A stretch of 64,000 nt of DNA from the NCBI GenBank assembly GCA_036023115.1, contig JAYKKT010000064.1, forward strand, positions 3,339,501 to 3,403,500. Direction: 5' to 3'. Positions 23,975 through 37,375 of this stretch are shown here, piece by piece. Position 1 is the first letter of the stretch, and each line of letters begins with the position of its first letter. The notes under the pieces were generated by a model that saw only the letters and a program-made list of their open reading frames with translations, ran no database searches and had not been told where the DNA came from. Source of the stretch: Brasenia schreberi (lineage: Eukaryota; Streptophyta; Magnoliopsida; Nymphaeales; Cabombaceae). The position numbers and the translations under genes are program-made.

Positions 23975-25084
23975 GCTCTTGTGTGTGTGTGTGAGAGAGT
24001 TCTCAAGTGTCCCGAGCTAGCGCTGTTCAAGACATCAGTTCCGGTAATGAATTGCCACGGACCACATTCATGTTTGTCTCCGCAGAATCAAATTGAATCA
24101 GAAGGTTGTTGCAGGATATATTTACAGGACAAGAGAACAGATGGCTCCATGAATTTCGAAATGTTGAAGGGGTAGCGTAAAGGTAACAGCTATTACGTAA
24201 TGCTCATCTGTTTTGCACCATCGAGCGGCCTACATTGAGAATCATGTTAAAAGAGAGTTCACTTGGAGCCCTAGCTCAGGACGCATTTGAATGTGGTAGG
24301 GATCGCTCTGACCTTAGCTTGTCTGATGAAAGAACAAAATTAACAAGAATAAATCTGTGAAAACACTCTATATCAAATAATGCTATTTCCAGAATGACAT
24401 TTGATACCCTTCATCTCAGAGCTACCAAAGTGGATAACATTTGACTTCTATTCCATATAGGAGAGGCAAGAACATTAATTGACTGCCATTATATGATTGG
24501 CGAGGCAAAATTTTCTTTTTCACTTCGTTAAGATTTGGTGAAATCCAGGGTGCACCTATCCCGTGCTCGTGTCCATATGCGGAACTTTGTTTTCCAACAT
24601 AGTTATATAGGTCAGGCAATTTAACATGCCATCTTTTCTGTTTAAATCTTGATTTTATTATATTTTCTTTTGAACATGATATTATCATATATAATTCATT
24701 TTTATTGCTTCTCATATTTTAGGCTTCAAGTGGAAATTTTTTTAACAGCTTGCAAAATAAGTATAACATGGTGAAATTCTTCTGCAACAGTGCCTGAGTT
24801 AGTCAACACGACATAAAACTTTTTACGTCACCTCCCTCGTATAGGAGAGTATATGTAAACTTTTTACGTGTGTATATTAGAAGAACCTTCTAAACCAATC
24901 AGTTGGATGGGTCCTCTAGGTTTCAAGAATCGTCATATAAAGGGAGAACCTAATCTTAAGGTTGAAGAAGTATGAGAATCACATTCTACTGAAAATTACA
25001 ACAAATTTGTAGGTTTCTTCAAGTTTGGCAACCAAGTTTGTGTTGGATTCGCAGCTCATCTTAACTACTATTGATGATCATAGA

Positions 25085-25420
<336 letters not shown>

Positions 25421-27371
25421 CGAAGACGTATCGGCGAAGCCTGATCAAAACAGACTGAAGCAGCATATGAGAGTTGACGTCCGCTTAATCTCGTCGTTAG
25501 ATTTTCATGCTTAGGAATAAACTTTTCTATTAAAGTTGACGCATTTGGCATTGAAGCTCTATTAGGAATCTGCATCACTTATTTGATAAACATCGCCTGG
25601 TACAACGGCCCCGGCTAATTAAGAACTAGTGATATGAGAAAAGAGAGCGAAAGGTAGCGTGCATGGTAAATCTAGAACGGAAACGAGGGAGAAACATGGT
25701 GATCAGAGTGGGATAAACATGCAGTGAAGCACATCACTTGGGTCATATGTAATTTTATTATATAAACCAAGCCTCGATCAACAGCAAAAGCCTTAGCAGA
25801 CAATCGATCAAGATCATCTATCGATCTGTTGTGTGTTCAATAAGTTAGCCATGGCTGGAGCAAGAAGAGACGTGACCATGGAAAGGGCAAGCCATAAGAC
25901 CAGGAAGGCCGAGTTCTACACTCTCTTGCAGTCCCTAGTCACGTTGAAGACGCTGAGGTACGCAGTGGAGCTAGTGATGCGTTCTTTAACCTCGTGACGA
26001 TCGTTGTCGAAGTCCAACTCACGCTTAACCTCACATGTCTTATCCGGGAAGATCTCTTTGTATAATGTGTTCGCTATATTATTTATAGTGAAAAACTTTC
26101 ATTAAAACCTGCTTCTTCTTTGATGTTGTGGGCTTTTCCTTACAAGTCTTTGTTATTATAATCTTATCTTTAGATAAAACCAAGAAGATGGCCTATTTTT
26201 ATGTTTTTCGTGAATTTATTGTTGAGAATGGTGTTACATCTCCCACTTTACCATTTGATCTAAGTTTTATAACACGCCGGTTTTTATCTCCCATTTTTTA
26301 TTGGTTTTCTTAAGTCGTGCTAGTTATGATTTCAAGTGTAATTGCAATGGATACATGTTATTTGGCTTTTCGTATACAACATGTTCTTTCTTACATAACA
26401 ATCATCATTGTGTGATTCAATATACTTCAAACAAATCTCAAACCCATGTTTGCAATATGCTTTGAGAAATGATCCTCTTTTATGCCTTTGGCCAAGGGGT
26501 TAGCAATATATCATTAGTTAACATATATAATATAGATATCTCATTTTTTTAACCATATCATGAATATAATGGTACTTAACCATTATATACTTACTTGAGG
26601 AGCTATCATCTCTATTCTTAATCAGAGTAATTGCTACATTATTTTCACAATGAATGATAATTGGCTCATTGGTTATATCCAGCTTCAAATCACGTATAAA
26701 GTGGCTTATTCAGATGATACTTGTTGCAGCCAAACAACAAGAAACATACTCAGTTTCTTGTGTATGCGATGTTACATAACCTTATTTCTTAGAAACCTAA
26801 GAAACAACTTTACTTTTAAATAGAAATATTTGTCTAAAGGTTGATTTGTTATCATTTTTTCTCATAGCAAAGTCAACACCTAAGTATCCTACCACTTTTA
26901 GTTTATCTGTTTGAAAACATAGTTTCAAGTCTTTTGTTATTTTAAGATATTTTAGAATCATTTTCACAACTATCCAATGTTGTCAACCAGGATTACTTTA
27001 ATATCTACTTATAAAACCAATAATAAAGTTGATATCAGGTCTTATACACAACATAACATACATGAAGCTACCAACAACTTATGCATAAAGGAACATTAGG
27101 CTTGTTATCTCCCTCACTGAGGCATTCAGTCTTGTTTAATGTGATCCTTTTACAATGGGTATAGTTGTAGGCTTCTATTCACCCATTTTAAACTTCTTAA
27201 GTATATATTATATATCTCTCCTAACTTATGCATAAGAATTTAGGTTCTCTACCTCGAAAAATCTTTATCCCTATATTTATGATGCTTCTCTCATATCCTT
27301 CGTTTCAAACCTTGAGTTTAACTATCACTTGGTTTTGACAATCATCTCATTGTCATTCCTAGTCAACAATA

Positions 27372-27383
27372 TGCAATCTACAT
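27372..27383 (-). other. Mutated Copia RT active site, YVDC
   Basis: The minus strand reads SLYVDCILL where active Copia reverse transcriptases have YVDD. The second catalytic Asp is Cys, so the enzyme would be inactive. Confidence 0.75.
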
Positions 27384-27537
27384 ATAACGATAGAATCACA
27401 AAGTGGCTCTCACTATTCCAAACATACAAAGTGATCAAGTTTATTATCTACAAACCCAAGTTCTATAATGACCTTTTGAAAAGTTAAATATCATTGATGA
27501 GGTGACTTTTTAATACCATATAAGTATTTTTCAACCT

Positions 27538-27912
27538 CTATACTTTATATATTTTGGCCTTTAACATTGTATCTTTATGCCCATTGCATATAATGATTTC
27601 ATCTAAATATCCATTTAAAAAAACAATTTTTACATCTAACTGATATAAATTCAAATCATAATATATTGAAATTACCAAAATTATCCTTATTGATATAAAT
27701 TTTACAACAAAGAAATATTTCTCAACATAATTTGTCCTCTCCTTTTGTGAGAATTCCTTTACAACCAACCTCACCTTAAATTTGTTAATAGGCCCATCAA
27801 CTTTATATTTCTTTTTCATAACATATTTACATCCTATGGTTTTCCTTTCTTTTGGTAAATCAGTCAATTCCCAAACTTGATTTTTGTCAATAGATTCAAT
27901 TTTCTTATCCAT
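27538..27912 (-). pseudogene. Copia reverse transcriptase fragment
   Basis: It contains NQVWELTDLPKERKTIGCKYV and, further on, LNLYQLDVKIVFLNGYLDEII, which are conserved blocks of Copia RT. The wild type has QMDVKTAFLNG-like residues. The frame is open for 124 codons only and the flanks are broken. Confidence 0.85.
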
Positions 27913-28589
27913 AGCCTTTTCTCAATTTGATGATTTAGATGAGTCAGTAGCCTACTGATATGTTAAGTTATTAGTCAGCTCACCTAAATCCATCGAATTA
28001 CATACTTCCTTTGTGAGGTAAGTGTGATAATCCCTTAAGTAGGAATGTGTGATCATAGGTCAGTTATGTCCACTTAAAGTTTCAGTTTGTTCAAGAAGAT
28101 CATCATTATTTATGATTCAAATGATGACAGATTTAGATCTACTAGATTATCAATACATTAATCATCATTCTTAAAGATGTCATTATTAGTTTACTCTAAG
28201 AATTCAACATCATTGCTTTCTATTAATTCATGATCCTTGATAAAACTGATATTTTTTATAATATGTAAGATATCCAATGAATATATATCTCAAGTACCTA
28301 TTATCTAGTTTATCCTACATTGATCAAGGATGTACGATAAATCTCCACCTTCTAAGATGACTTATGTTTGGCTTTCTTCAAAACCACATTTAATATGACG
28401 TAAAGAATACAACCTTACACGATACTATGTTTAGTATATATTATTGTACTTACGATTTCTCTCCAAAATATCCTTGGTATAGAATCATCTATTAACATAA
28501 ACCTTGTCTTATTCAGTAAGGTCATGTTATATCTTTATACTTTACCATTCTATTGATGTGTACTACGCATTGTATTTTATTTTAAAATA

Positions 28590-28700
28590 CTAAAATCTTT
28601 AAAGTATTCTAAAAGTTCAGTAGAGGTGTATTCTCCACCTCGATCAGATTTTAAGACTTTGATTGTATGTTCTAGTTGGTTCTCAACTACCTGCTTATAT
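28590..28700 (-). pseudogene. Copia integrase remnant
   Basis: The minus strand reads IKVLKSDRGGEYTSTE, the integrase core with SDRGGEY. Surrounding sequence carries stops. Confidence 0.75.
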
Positions 28701-28936
28701 TCTTTGAATACCGCAAGTATCTCAAGTGTCTCGATTTGATTTCACTCTGAATGGTTCACATAAATAAGCGTGAATGATATCTAATAAGGTTATTGGCCTA
28801 GTTATATATTTAGAAAATATTTTTCTTATCATTTTCCCTTATATATAGGCTTCACACTTAAAAAAAATCCGGGCAGTAAGTCAAAGTTTAATAATTTTCT
28901 CAACTTTTTGAGACTTAAATGCTTTAAGTGTTTATA

Positions 28937-29251
28937 TTATACATTCACGTAAATATTAAAGGCACAATCAATATAAGCAAAAGAACCATCATTTTTATTA
29001 ATATTAAGTTTGAACAATTCATATTTAGCATCAAATAATACAGAAAAAACTATCATTCTATGCTTCCCCACATTTACCTTGTCAAAGAGAAATCTGACTT
29101 CAAAACCTTTTTTAACTAAGGTAAGGATCAAAAGCAAATTATGTCTTATAGATAACACACTTAATGTATCAGTTAATACAACCGATGTACCTTGTACATG
29201 TATTATAAAGGACTCAATCTCAAGGACATTTGAGAAAGTGTTATTTTTCAT
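28937..29251 (-). pseudogene. Copia protease/pre-integrase region remnant
   Basis: An open piece of about 100 codons with TDTLSVLSIRHNLLLILTLVKK resembles the VLYVPSLRHNLLSVSQL-type segment before the Copia integrase. Downstream, LSLKKLRKLL fits the pre-integrase HxxxxxLxxL block. Confidence 0.65.
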
Positions 29252-29545
29252 ACATACCCGATGTTAACTTGGTTTATATTCTTTTAGGTCTATAGCTCCT
29301 TCCTTACTATTAAAGATATCAACCTACCAACCAATTATTAGGTGGTGTATGTAGGGACATTTAGAAATCACACAAATTATGTTTTGCTTCTCTGATTGGC
29401 CTTGTTGTTTAGTGTTTCCACTGTTAGTCTTCTTGTTGCAACAATACCTCTTCAAATGTCCCATTTTCCACAGTTTAAGCACTTGGCTCGAGAAGTGATT
29501 TCCTATGATTTCTTACAAGATTTACCTTCTTTCTTGTAATTCTTG

Positions 29546-30163
29546 TCAAACTTCATGTTTAGTTTTTTTTTTTTTTTGGTTAGGTTTAGAGCTTGACCTT
29601 ATATCATCTTGAGTTAGTAACAATTTTTCTTTCTTATTTTTATTCATATATTTTTGTTCAATTGCTAGTTTAAGGGGTAACTTAGAAAGACTTGTTTCAA
29701 CCCCTAATTTAAGGGCAATGACAACCATATTCAATGAAGGGAGAAGACTCATTAGGATAGTGGATATTTGCATAGCTTCGAGGATAACGAATTTCGCTAG
29801 AGCTAAATCTTTTGCCATTACCAACATCTGGTTCACATGTTCAACTATATTATCTCCTTCTTTAATTTTGTAAGAGTTATATTTTTGTAGTAACATTTGG
29901 ACATGTAACTTGATTCTTTTATCATATTTAGTTGTTATTGAGTCAAATAACTCCTTATCAGTCTCATATTTCTCGAAGACCCTAATTGGGTCATCCTCCA
30001 TATACGTCAACATTATAGTTCTCGCTATTGTTTCATATTTAAGAAATGTTTTACACATTTCTTTTTTCTCTTCTATTGCATTGTGAGTGGAGGCAAAATT
30101 GTTTTCCTTGATACATAATCTATACCTTATAATGTAAGCACAAGTGTGATGTATCTTTTTCAT
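29546..30163 (-). pseudogene. Copia gag (UBN2-type) and frameshifted zinc knuckle
   Basis: The 205-codon open frame has the UBN2 gag pattern: ELFDSITTKYDK, then VQMLLQKYNSYKIKEGDNI and an LPSLN segment. The knuckle CLNC...GHLKRYC (29440-29490) needs one frame change after CLNCGK, so it is broken. Confidence 0.8.
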
Positions 30164-33100
30164 GTTTGGAAATTTAGACTGTTTAATTTCTCATTTTTTG
30201 TCACTTCAGATACACAAATTCTAAAATTCATTTTTAATTTTTAGTAAAAATAATAATAAGACAATCTAAAAGTAAAACATTTAACATTTAATATATAATA
30301 AATAAGATGACTAATAGTTAATCATCAAAATGTAATTTACAAAATATCTAAGAACTGAACTAAAAATAACTTTAGGTACTAAAAAGTAATTTCAAACAAT
30401 GCTTAGGTACCATTTTAGAATATTCTTAATCTGATTATGCTATTTCATAATCAACCTGGAGATAAATCTGTAATTTTCTCCTATTACCTTCCAATGTAAT
30501 TTTCTTAAAATTTGAGAGGCAAATAGGTAATTTTGTTTGTCTGTTTGGTTCGATAATTAATCGAAAAGACCAAGAACGTAATAGTAAAATTATACTTGGA
30601 TTTTCAGAGATTTTTGAAAACTGATCGAGGACAGAATATTAATTTTGTCTCTCAGTCCAAATCTATAATTTTGCTTGAAGAAAAGCGACATAATCGTCTT
30701 TTGGCTTAGTGACATACCCATAAAAATATTCACACATTCAAAGACGACTACGTAATTAAATAGGTTAGTTTTTGGTAACTTTCAAAAACTTCTAGAGGAC
30801 ATAATTGTCCTTTCATCTGTTTAAGGGCAAAACCATGTTTGACTTTAAAATTTTTGAATTTTTTTATAATTTCATCTCATGAAAGATTGCTATTTTTTAA
30901 AATGATTGAGGGTAGAACGTATTTTTCAGTTTGCTATTCCAAGTAGTTTCTCGAAAACTGCAGACGAATTTTCTAAAATTGTTGCATCACAGTTTTAATC
31001 GAAGTGGTTCTACCCGTAGTGGCTTCCGACTGTTTGACCGTTCCTTTTTCCAATAGTCTCATGCCACGTTTGTCATGACTTTCGATTGTCTTATAGTCTC
31101 AGGCTACCTGAAACCCGGTGACTTTCAACTATTTATCAGTCTCTTTTCTATGATTCTAAAGAGTATTTTCTACTTTTGCTTCTTCTTTTTTTTCTTTTCT
31201 TTTAATTGTGAACAGAGGACACATGGGTGTATCCATGTCTTTTGTTGTTTTTGGTTTTTCATAAGAAAAAACCTTACGTCAAAAATAATTTTGACGGACT
31301 TTCTCTCATCTCTTTTTATATACACTTAACGGTGCTTTTACGAATTGTGGTCAAACCTCGCCATGATACCTGTCATGGGTTCTTTGTATTTTCGTTTTCT
31401 GTGTTTTTCTACTCTATTCGCTAGTGAAAAACTTTTGTTAAAATCCGTTTTATTTTACCTTATTGTCGAGAATGACCAAATCGGGCGTTAGAAGCATTGC
31501 TGATATCCTTCATGAGATCGGTCTCCTTTTTGGCGCCGAGTGCGGACGTCGGCCTCTTCAGCCGGATCATGCGCTTTCTGGCGAGCAAAAACGTTTTCCA
31601 AAAGGTCGAAGGTGAGCCCCAAGCTCTGACGCCGGTGTCCCAGTTTCTCATCTCCCGCGCTAGTCCTTCTGAATGACTCGGTCGCGTTCAATCACGCTTC
31701 AAACGGCGTGACCAAGTACGTACGATCGGGCGGCCGTGGCTGGTCCATGTTCTCGCTGAAGCATGAAGGTTAGCCTCTCCAGACGCGTCTGGCACGGTCT
31801 CCCACATAGTTCAAGATCCACGATGTCATGGTTGCTAACTCTCACACCGTCACCTCAGCGATGATCAAAGGGTGCGCTGATGCGTTCCAAGAGTTAACCT
31901 CGCTGGTGGACGTCGGCGGTGGCACTGTCACCGCTCTTAGAGCCATAGTCGATGCATTCCCGATCCTGAAAGGTACCCTTTTCCACCTGCCAAGGGTCGT
32001 AACGAAGATCACGGTGCAGCATCAGCGCGTCACCTTTGTCGCCAGGAATATGCTTCGGCAGATGCCATTCTTTTTTAATTTTGTGATTTTACAAAAATTG
32101 TATCTATCAAATTCCTTTCAAAGTTATTCATGACATGTCCACATAACGTACTATGGATGATACGGGAGCCAAAATGAAACGAACACAGGCTTGTCGTGTA
32201 AAGCTCGTCTTTCATATGCATCTGTTACGTTGAACAAGTTGTGAGTTAGTTGTTATTTTATAATTCATAGGTCATGATTGTTTTGAACTCTATCTAAACT
32301 CAGTTAAACTCCTGTTTTGTTCATTTTAGCTCAGTCCAAAACGATATACCGTGTTTCTTAGAGAAATATGAAGTTTATTCAAGTTTAGGTTAAAATATGA
32401 CTGCTCGAAAGACTTGAAACAGTTCGAATTTGAATACAGAATGTCCTTCACGACTGATCGGACGAGGCGTGTGTGAAAATACTGAAAAACTGAAAGGAAG
32501 CGATGCCGAAAGGTGGGAGGGTGATCATCGTGGACGGGGATCGACGAAGAGAATCCTGAAGGTGAATTCCACAGTAATAAGTTGAGTCTGGACTTGATCA
32601 TCATGATGACCACGGGCGGCATCATAAGAACTGTGAGTGAATGGCAGAAGGTTCTCGCCGATGCCGGCTTCGACCGCCATACAATTACTCACATCTCCGC
32701 CCAGCAATCCGTCATTCAGGCCTTCCCTTAAGCAGCGGTCACGTTATCGTCATGTTAAGCATGACCTGAAATTGTGGGACGTTGGAAACGAGTCTCTCTA
32801 TTGGCGTTGTTTCTGCACGTGGGTGATTGTTTCTCTTTAGGACAGCAAGTTCAGAGGTGGGTAGCACCTGATGAGTCAGATAATTGATGGGAATGGAATT
32901 CTTCTTCGTTCTTCTCACTTCTTCGTGTGCCGTTCATTGTCCATATGTATGTTTTCATACTTGTAAGTTAGGCGTTTCAAAGAAATAAAACTGGATTGAG
33001 GTGATAAACCCATCCAAAATTTAGAAAATACAATAAAAACTTCAGAATCCATAATTAATTAGCTACCTACCTATACATGTATATATATTATAGTATATGA

Positions 33101-33728
33101 AGGTCGCCAATCAGCCTTTTTTATATCTCCAACGCACGTGCGCATGCGTACAGATACATGAACACGCATGCACACACACACATATATATACATATATATT
33201 GTATATATAGAGAGAGAGAAGGTTTTTGTTAACCACGATGATAGTTGTGAACAGAACTTACTATTATGGACGAAGGAATCAGGAATGCCTTTGTTTTGAT
33301 TATAATAAAAAAGTTGGTGGGGAATCCCATATGTATACACACTAATGCAGGTCTGCGCCTCTTGTATTAGCCCCCGATGGCTGTGTTGTGATGTGTGTGT
33401 CAACAGTTAGGAATGGTTTTCAGGCCATATATATAAACAGAGATAATAGTTGAATTAAAAGTAAAAGTTGAACAAAAGTGAACAACATTAATGGACAGGA
33501 TCTTGTTTTCATATATATATATAGAGAGAACATAGTTCATAAACACATCCATTGAGGATTAATCCACTTAGATGTTTTAACCATTCAATTGACATGATCA
33601 ACTATGAAGATTTTAGTTCTTTATTTAATATCTAGCCATATACGTTTAACTTTTAAAACTTAAATCTCCATTATTGATCATATCAATCAAACAACAATGA
33701 TCTCTGAATGAATTTGAGTACGAATGGT

Positions 33729-33736
<8 letters not shown>

Positions 33737-33807
<71 letters not shown>

Positions 33808-34042
33808 GAGGGAAGTAAAGAGTATAGTCCATACTTCGTAAAGATCTCAACCGTTCAATAAATAAGATGGACAGTTAAAATTCAAATCTAAAAATTAAAA
33901 AAAAGTATGTTAATACTTTTACAAGTGCAATTAGTGCATCTAGTACAAATTTGTTTTTACTTAAATATCTCAATTATTGATCTTCAAGATCAAACCATAG
34001 ATTTTTGAAGATATTTAAGCATATGCATATGTATTAATTTCT

Positions 34043-34129
<87 letters not shown>
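33737..34129. repeat. Microsatellite pair, (TA)n(GA)n and (TC)n(TA)n
   Basis: The tract at about 33737-33806 runs TA then GA. The tract at about 34044-34129 runs TC then TA, the reverse complement order. The two face each other about 240 bases apart. Confidence 0.9.
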
Positions 34130-34133
<4 letters not shown>

Positions 34134-34193
34134 CTCCATCCTCTCAAGCTACAAATATTTTCCTCCCAAACTTCAAATATTAAGAAATGATTT

Positions 34194-34310
34194 CCGTTGC
34201 ACCCATAGAGCTAGCTCACGTGTTAGGGCGCTCGACTCACCATACAAAGGTCATGAGTTCGACTCCCAGGTCATGCCTACCTGCTTTGGCTTGGATCAAT
34301 GAAAGAGGTT
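34194..34310 (+). repeat. tRNA-derived SINE-like repeat
   Basis: TAGCTCACGTGTTAGGGCGCTCGACTC followed by AAGGTCATGAGTTCGACTCCC is a tRNA-like head with A and B boxes. A GCTTTGGCTTGGATCAATGAAAG tail follows. Confidence 0.65.
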
Positions 34311-34399
34311 GTTTTTTAAAAAATAGCAAGATATACAAACCCCTAATGTGTAACAAAAGAACAAGAAGAAGATTTCTATTAGAGATTTGCACAGACTTT

Positions 34400-34990
34400 C
34401 ATAATACGTGAAACCTGTCTCTTGAACATGTCGCACTTGACTGGATACCTTTTAAAACGATATGGCGCCCGTAGTTGGACAGTTTGGTTTCCATGTGTTT
34501 TTAACTAGGATGTTCATGGGACGAAGATTTTAGTTTACTCTAAAACGGAACAGATTTGGAGGATACATTTGAAGGTGGAGGAGCCAGAAAAGTCCTCTCG
34601 AGGATTTTGGTGGGACAAGAATGTTGTCCCTCCCACGCGGACCCGTTAAAGTCAATCCTGATTGATTCAAGATCTTGTAATTCTAAATATTTTTCATTCT
34701 CCAACCCTTAATACTCTGTAGAAGAAAAAATTGACTGTATCGATTCTTGCGTTACTCAACCCTAACTCAGTTTCATTGACCTTATCGATTTCATACATTA
34801 TGTTGGAGTTCTTATCAGTGCTTGCATCCACTGAACTAATTCAACCTGCTGGCCTCTCCTCCATGCAGAACAGTGGCAACAAACTGGACACCAGTAACAA
34901 TTAAAAGGCTTTAAACAAACCCAAGAAACCAAATCAAATGGGGAACTGCTAACTAACTCAAACTTACGTCCACAAGCCTTTCACTTGCTC
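34400..34990. repeat. Third copy of the OMT downstream-flank repeat
   Basis: It is direct to 22680-22960 and inverted to 18930-19130 (CATACATTATGTTGGAG; CTCCTCCATGCAGAACAG; GGCTTTAAACAAACCCAAG). It follows the Copia-split OMT pseudogene as the 22.7-kb copy follows OMT copy 2. Confidence 0.75.
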
Positions 34991-35304
34991 AGCGTTTACT
35001 CTCTCTTTTTTTTGTTTTGTTTTGGTCAGCCATGGACTCAAAGGTTGTATTTGAGGATGCTCGTCAACTTGTTGCCATCAGATCATCTTCCTCTTTTATA
35101 AAAGCTCCCCGACTTGCTTCTTGTAATTGCTCATGTGTGTGCACCTTGAATATCGGCAACTTCTTTTGAGATGCTGAATTGAATGGTTCAGGAAGTGTTT
35201 CCTTCACCTTCTTTCCCCTTCGATATCGTTAAGCCAACTTGAGCGGCGGCCAGCTTGCACCTTTATTTTCATGCTTGTCTCTCATCAAGTGTCTGATCAG
35301 TCAC

Positions 35305-35520
35305 CAGGGTGCGACTCTTTGGGAGCTGTTTGATAGCAAGTACTGGTGCTGCAAGCTCATTCCTCTTGCTATTTCAAACGTCGGGCTGGAGCTCATCTAC
35401 AAAAAGCTGCAGGAATTGAGCCTGTAGCCTCTCTTTAGCTCTCAAAAAGAAGCCCAAATCAGCGTGTTCATCGGAAGTGAGACTGTAGTACCAGTATTTA
35501 TCATCAAACAACTCCTGAGT
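35305..35520. repeat. Small inverted repeat with coding-like arms
   Basis: The + strand near 35310-35350 reads WELFDSKYWCC. The - strand near 35470-35510 reads QELFDDKYWYY. The arms are therefore mirrored copies of one short coding-like piece, about 120 bases apart. I do not recognise the protein. Confidence 0.6.
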
Positions 35521-35929
35521 TACATGAGAATGGCTTATTAAGTTGGTCTGGAGATGACAGAGAGAGAGAGAGAAAAAAAGTTTTCTCAACTTAATACTAT
35601 ATATCATTACGTGAGATCGAGCACGTCTGACGCACCACTTGGAGTGGATAAAAAGTGGCTTTATTAGATTTTAGTATCGAAGTCGAAACTTTCACGTCGA
35701 ATCAAAGTCGAAACTTGCATATCAGGGAAGAGAAATGCTGACAGATTGGCGCATATGAATATTTGATCAAAACTATGAATATTCCGTGGAGCATCAAGGT
35801 GACGTGCGTCATCTACGGCGGGTGTTGGTTTTTATAAAACCAAGTCCATCGAGAGCAATACAAAAACCAGCAGCAGAGGGTCAAGATCTCCTATCATTGA
35901 TCTACTCTGCGTGTTAAACTAAGGCAATC

Positions 35930-37267
35930 ATGGACGGGAATAGAAGAGGGGAGAGTATCCAATAAGACGGGGATGGAGGAGTTCTACACTATCTTGCAGT
36001 CCCTCGTCACGTTGAAGGCACTGAGCTGCGGGGTCGAGCAATCCCGGCAACGGCTTCACCGAAGATTTGCCACGGAGCGGATGATTTGTGTATTAGCTCA
36101 CAGCCTTAATTAGATCGGTCGCCCGGCCGCTGTTAATGAGATCGCGGCGTCTCCTTCCTTGGCTCCCGGCGTCGATGTCGGCCCCCTCAACCGGACCATG
36201 CATTTCCTAACGAGCAGAAACGTCTTGCAAAAGGTCGACGGTGACCGGTATGCTCTGACGCCAGTGTCCCAGTTTCTCATCTCCTGCAGCAAGCTCGACG
36301 CTCGCGCACTCGTATTTCTCGACACGATCTGCCGGCGTTCAATCACGCTTGTAGCGGCTTGGCTGAATACGTCCGGTCCCGCGGGGGACGCGGCTGTGGC
36401 CACTCCAATATTGTCAATGAAGCAACGGCGAGCCTCTACATGCTCGCTTGGCGCGTTCTCCATCAGAGTTCAAAATTTTCCACGACGGCATGGCTCCTAA
36501 CTCTCGCATCATCACGTCAGCGGTGATCGAAGGGTGCAGTGATACGTTTGATGGGTTAACGTCGGTAGTGGACATCGGTGGGGGCACCTGCAAGGTGCTT
36601 AGAGCCATAGCTGATGCTTTCCAGCACCTGAAACGCATGCTCTTCGACCTGCAAAGCGTCGTAGCGAAGATCACTGTGCAGCATGAGCGCGTTAACATCG
36701 TGGCCGGGAATATGTTCGACTCCGTTATTCCTTCGGCCTATGCCGTCTGAGCTCAGTCGAGCTCAAGCCAGCATTTTCTTCACGAGTCAAGTCGAACGTC
36801 CCTTTATTCGAGGTCGATTCAGCTCAATTACACAGCTAAAGAGTAGATTCATACAAAACTAAGGCTGTAAGCAAGCCAAACGAACTCATTTCCTATCTGA
36901 GCTAAAGAGCTTGTGTTTCCTGTATTATATTAAGATGTCTAGAAAGGCTTGAAACTGTTCTATTGATGATGTTAATTTGCGGGAATACAGAATGTCCTCC
37001 ACGACTGGTCCGCCGACGAGTGCGTGAAGATACTGAACAAGTGCAAGGAGGCATTACCAAAAGGAGGGAAGGTGATCGACGAAGAGAACCCCGGTGAGTT
37101 CGAGAGGGCTAAGTTGGGTTTGGACTTGATCATCATGACGAGCTTGGGAGGCATCATAAGAACTGAGAGAGAATGGCAGCAGCTTCTCGCCGGAGCCGGC
37201 TTCAGCCACCACACAATTAATCACATCTGCTTCCAGCAATCCCTTCCTTATTCAGGCCTTCCCTTAA
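35930..37267 (+). pseudogene. Rearranged OMT pseudogene
   Basis: An ATG at 35930 opens MDGNRRGESIQ and stops at 35963-35965. Exon-1 sequence continues (LQSLVTLKALSCG) but from about 36035 to 36105 an unrelated 70-base segment replaces the GIADI region. Frames then shift several times. The SAM motif is altered to DIGGGTCK. The exon 1/2 junction lost its donor (GCCGTCTGA). Exon 2 (from 36991) lacks 18 bases coding the IVDGVI stretch, and its C terminus is shifted past the normal stop. Confidence 0.9.
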
Positions 37268-37375
37268 GCAGCAATCATCTACTCTTCGTGTTACTAATGA
37301 TTTATGTTAATTTTATCATGTTTGTGAGTTGTTGGCATTTTCCTTTTAAAGTTGAGTTCAAAAACATGCTTGTGA

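Larger units (their letters stand above)
25975..31493 (-). mobile_element. Degenerate Copia-type LTR retrotransposon
   Basis: On the minus strand the order is gag, zinc knuckle, pre-integrase, integrase, reverse transcriptase: the Copia order. The edges are defined by the interrupted OMT sequence. The insert starts TGATGCG and ends AGAAGCA on the + strand, compatible with TG...CA termini, but I could not match two full LTRs or a 5-base target duplication. Many stops and shifts show that it is dead. Confidence 0.8.
25851..32732 (+). pseudogene. OMT pseudogene split by a Copia element
   Basis: The gene opens at 25851 (MAGARRDVTM...) and keeps KAEFYTLLQSLVTLKTL up to GTGGAGCTAG at 25974. It resumes at 31494 with GCATTGCTGATATCC, the next bases of the OMT sequence. 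Between lie about 5.5 kb of Copia-type retrotransposon. Other damage: about 40 bases lost after 31530, another deletion near 31655, an in-frame stop after the GAAGG word near 31770, and in exon 2 (from about 32441) a TGG to TGA change that destroys the HDW motif. Exon 2 ends at 32732 with the usual QSVIQAFP. The promoter (TATAAA at 25761) is preserved. Confidence 0.9.
32733..35800. other. Gene-free stretch between OMT pseudogenes
   Basis: It holds TA/GA microsatellites (33180-33220, 33517-33528, 33737-33806, 34044-34129), a SINE-like copy (34194-34310), the OMT downstream-flank copy (34400-34990) and a small inverted pair (35305-35520). I see no gene with recognisable domains. Confidence 0.6.
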
